64,000 nucleotides of DNA from Burkholderiales bacterium (GTDB lineage Bacteria; Pseudomonadota; Gammaproteobacteria; Burkholderiales; Burkholderiaceae_C): assembly GCA_028868855.1 (NCBI GenBank), contig JAGWTR010000002.1, positions 186,001 to 250,000 of the forward strand, given 5' to 3'. Made by a program: the position numbers and the translations under genes. This document shows, in pieces, positions 62,999 through 64,000 of this stretch. The notes under the pieces were generated by a model. It saw only the letters and a list, made by a program, of their open reading frames with translations. It was not told the origin of the DNA and made no database searches. Within the stretch, counting starts at the first letter, position 1, and each line of letters starts with the position of its first letter.

Positions 62999-63775
62999 TC
63001 AAACTGGCCGGGCTCGCTTGTACAGTTGACGGGCATTCCAGGCGTATTGAAGCCACCAGGACAGGGCCGTCGATGCCGGCAGTTTTTCGACGTGGCGATA
63101 GAGATGCCAGACGGCCAGGGCCGAGGCCAGCTTGTTGGATGAGCGGCTGGCGCCAGTCAAGCGATAGCGCCCCAAGTCTTCAGGCAAGCGGTGTCCGTGG
63201 TGGCCGTGCTGGATGATGGCCAACCAAGCCAGGAAATCTTCTGGCAATGAACGTTGCAGATCCGGAAAGCGAAACCACGGAAGTTGGTTCCGGTCGACCA
63301 TCACTGACAGGCAGCCCCCGGTGCCCCGGTGAGTGTGCAGACTCTTGAGGGTGAGGACATCGGGACCACTGACGACGGAGCCGAGCTTATCGCCGTGGTG
63401 GGACATGTGGCGATAGTCGTGGTAAGTGAAGGCGTGGCCATGGTGCTTCATCCAGGCCAGCTGTTTTTCCAGCTTGTGTGGCATCCATTGGTCATCGGCA
63501 TCCAGAAAAGCCAGATAACGGCCTCGTGCTGCTTCAATGGCCATGTTGCGTGCGGCGGCCGGGCCGCTGTTCTGCGGCATGCTCAGTACTTTGACCCGAG
63601 CGTCGCCCGAGCTAAGGCGCAATGCTTCTTCAGCGCTTCCATCGGACGATCGATCGTCCACCAGCACGTGTTCAAAGCCTTGAAAACTTTGGTGCCTGGT
63701 GGTCTCGAACAGCGCTGCTAGCCATGGGCGTGCGTTGTACATGGGCGTGATGATGGAAATCTCGGGGTCGCTCAT
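62999..63775 (-). CDS. Glycosyltransferase family 2
   Basis: 258 residues. The GT-A fold starts ISIITPMYNARPWLAALFE, with LVDDRSSDGSAEEAL and the metal motif LAFLDADDQW. GCLSVMVDRNQLPWFRFPDL and SLPEDFLAWLAII form the acceptor side. No membrane helix, so it is cytosolic or peripheral. It adds one sugar to the lipid-linked EPS unit. Its ATG overlaps the stop of the upstream GT4 gene (ATGA), so the two are translationally coupled. Confidence 0.92.
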   Translation of the reverse strand: MSDPEISIITPMYNARPWLAALFETTRHQSFQGFEHVLVDDRSSDGSAEEALRLSSGDARVKVLSMPQNSGPAAARNMAIEAARGRYLAFLDADDQWMPHKLEKQLAWMKHHGHAFTYHDYRHMSHHGDKLGSVVSGPDVLTLKSLHTHRGTGGCLSVMVDRNQLPWFRFPDLQRSLPEDFLAWLAIIQHGHHGHRLPEDLGRYRLTGASRSSNKLASALAVWHLYRHVEKLPASTALSWWLQYAWNARQLYKRARPV

Positions 63776-64000
63776 GATGGGTGGGATGCTGTCAGGGCTG
63801 CGTGGTAGAAGTGATCATAGGCCTCGCGCAATGCCTGAGTTGACGCGTTAGCGGCCACCCATCTCGCGGCGGCCGAGCCCAGGCGCATTCGCAAGGGTGG
63901 ATCGTTCAACAGTCGTTGAAGTCCTTGCTGTAAGGCTGCCGCGTCATTGGCCTCTACTAGTAGGCCGGTTTCCTCATGCTGGATGATTTCGGGATTGCCA
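63772..64000 (-). CDS. Glycosyltransferase family 4, C-terminal fragment (partial)
   Basis: Reading the minus strand from the window edge gives about 75 residues: NPEIIQHEETGLLVEANDAA, then ALQQGLQRLLNDPPLRMRLG and a helical end before the TGA at 63772-63774. This is the C-terminal nucleotide-sugar-binding part of a GT-B (GT4) glycosyltransferase, with the Glu of PEIIQ...GLLV that contacts the donor. The rest lies beyond the window. The stop overlaps the start of the GT2 gene. Confidence 0.85.
   Translation of the reverse strand, partial: GNPEIIQHEETGLLVEANDAAALQQGLQRLLNDPPLRMRLGSAAARWVAANASTQALREAYDHFYHAALTASHPS

Noticed and set aside
1-64000. tRNA, rRNA, CRISPR arrays, insertion sequences and attachment sites
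   Set aside because: Scanning the gaps showed no cloverleaf ends, no regularly spaced repeats, no transposase and no long direct repeats.

Overview
The window is a chromosomal segment of a GC-rich betaproteobacterium. The gene content points to Burkholderiales, most like the Rubrivivax/Aquabacterium/Comamonadaceae side of the order: a phaC-phaA-phaB polyhydroxybutyrate operon, a long-form LexA, an amiC-mutL-miaA neighbourhood, a truncated-hemoglobin/DUF3034 cluster and an exopolysaccharide (EPS) locus of the exosortase-A-associated type. Genus is inferred from content only. I see no rRNA, tRNA, CRISPR array, IS element or prophage. Nearly all the sequence is coding, with short gaps and several convergent overlaps.

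Layout. 0-9 kb: MHS-family transporter, stand-alone ParB-nuclease-fold protein, small membrane and cytoplasmic proteins, heme-binding-barrel protein, lapG-lapD (c-di-GMP-controlled adhesin protease and its receptor), Nudix hydrolase, ubiC/pgeF. 8.9-12.7 kb: phaC-phaA-phaB, closed by a strong hairpin terminator. 12.7-17 kb: small protein, lexA with two SOS boxes shared with a divergent asparaginase gene, then a cupredoxin-like protein, an exported truncated hemoglobin and a DUF3034 outer-membrane protein. 17-24 kb: macA-macB-outer membrane factor-EcsC, an exported Tyr/Trp-rich protein and a fatty acid hydroxylase. 24-32 kb: slyX, miaA, RluF-like pseudouridine synthase, mutL, dedA (inverted), amiC, tsaE, queG. 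32-38 kb: LysR regulator with divergent SDR, quinone oxidoreductase, zinc metallopeptidase, GT39 glycosyltransferase. 38-43.5 kb: nadB, secreted lipase-like protein, ComFB-family protein, nadC, nadA. 43.6-48.3 kb: PAP2 phosphatase, GT39, ArnC/GtrB-type GT2 and a flippase-like protein, a likely polyprenyl-phosphate-sugar module.

48.5-64 kb is a large EPS locus. On the minus strand lie an export lipoprotein, chain-length determinant, tyrosine autokinase, outer-membrane protein of the TIGR03016 type, a fused AAA ATPase / UDP-GlcNAc 2-epimerase-like protein, a polysaccharide deacetylase and a polyprenyl-phosphate sugar transferase. A Wzx-type flippase, O-antigen-ligase-like polymerase, a deacetylase-like membrane protein, a GT2 and the 3' end of a GT4 (running off the window) follow to the right. 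Together they cover priming, flipping, polymerisation, length control and export of one exopolysaccharide.

The most interesting items are the ATPase-epimerase fusion with apparently lost epimerase catalytic residues, the exported hemoglobin/cupredoxin/beta-barrel cluster, the two SOS operators between lexA and an asparaginase gene, the G10 tract between tsaE and queG, and the combination of LapD and ComFB as two possible c-di-nucleotide receptors.
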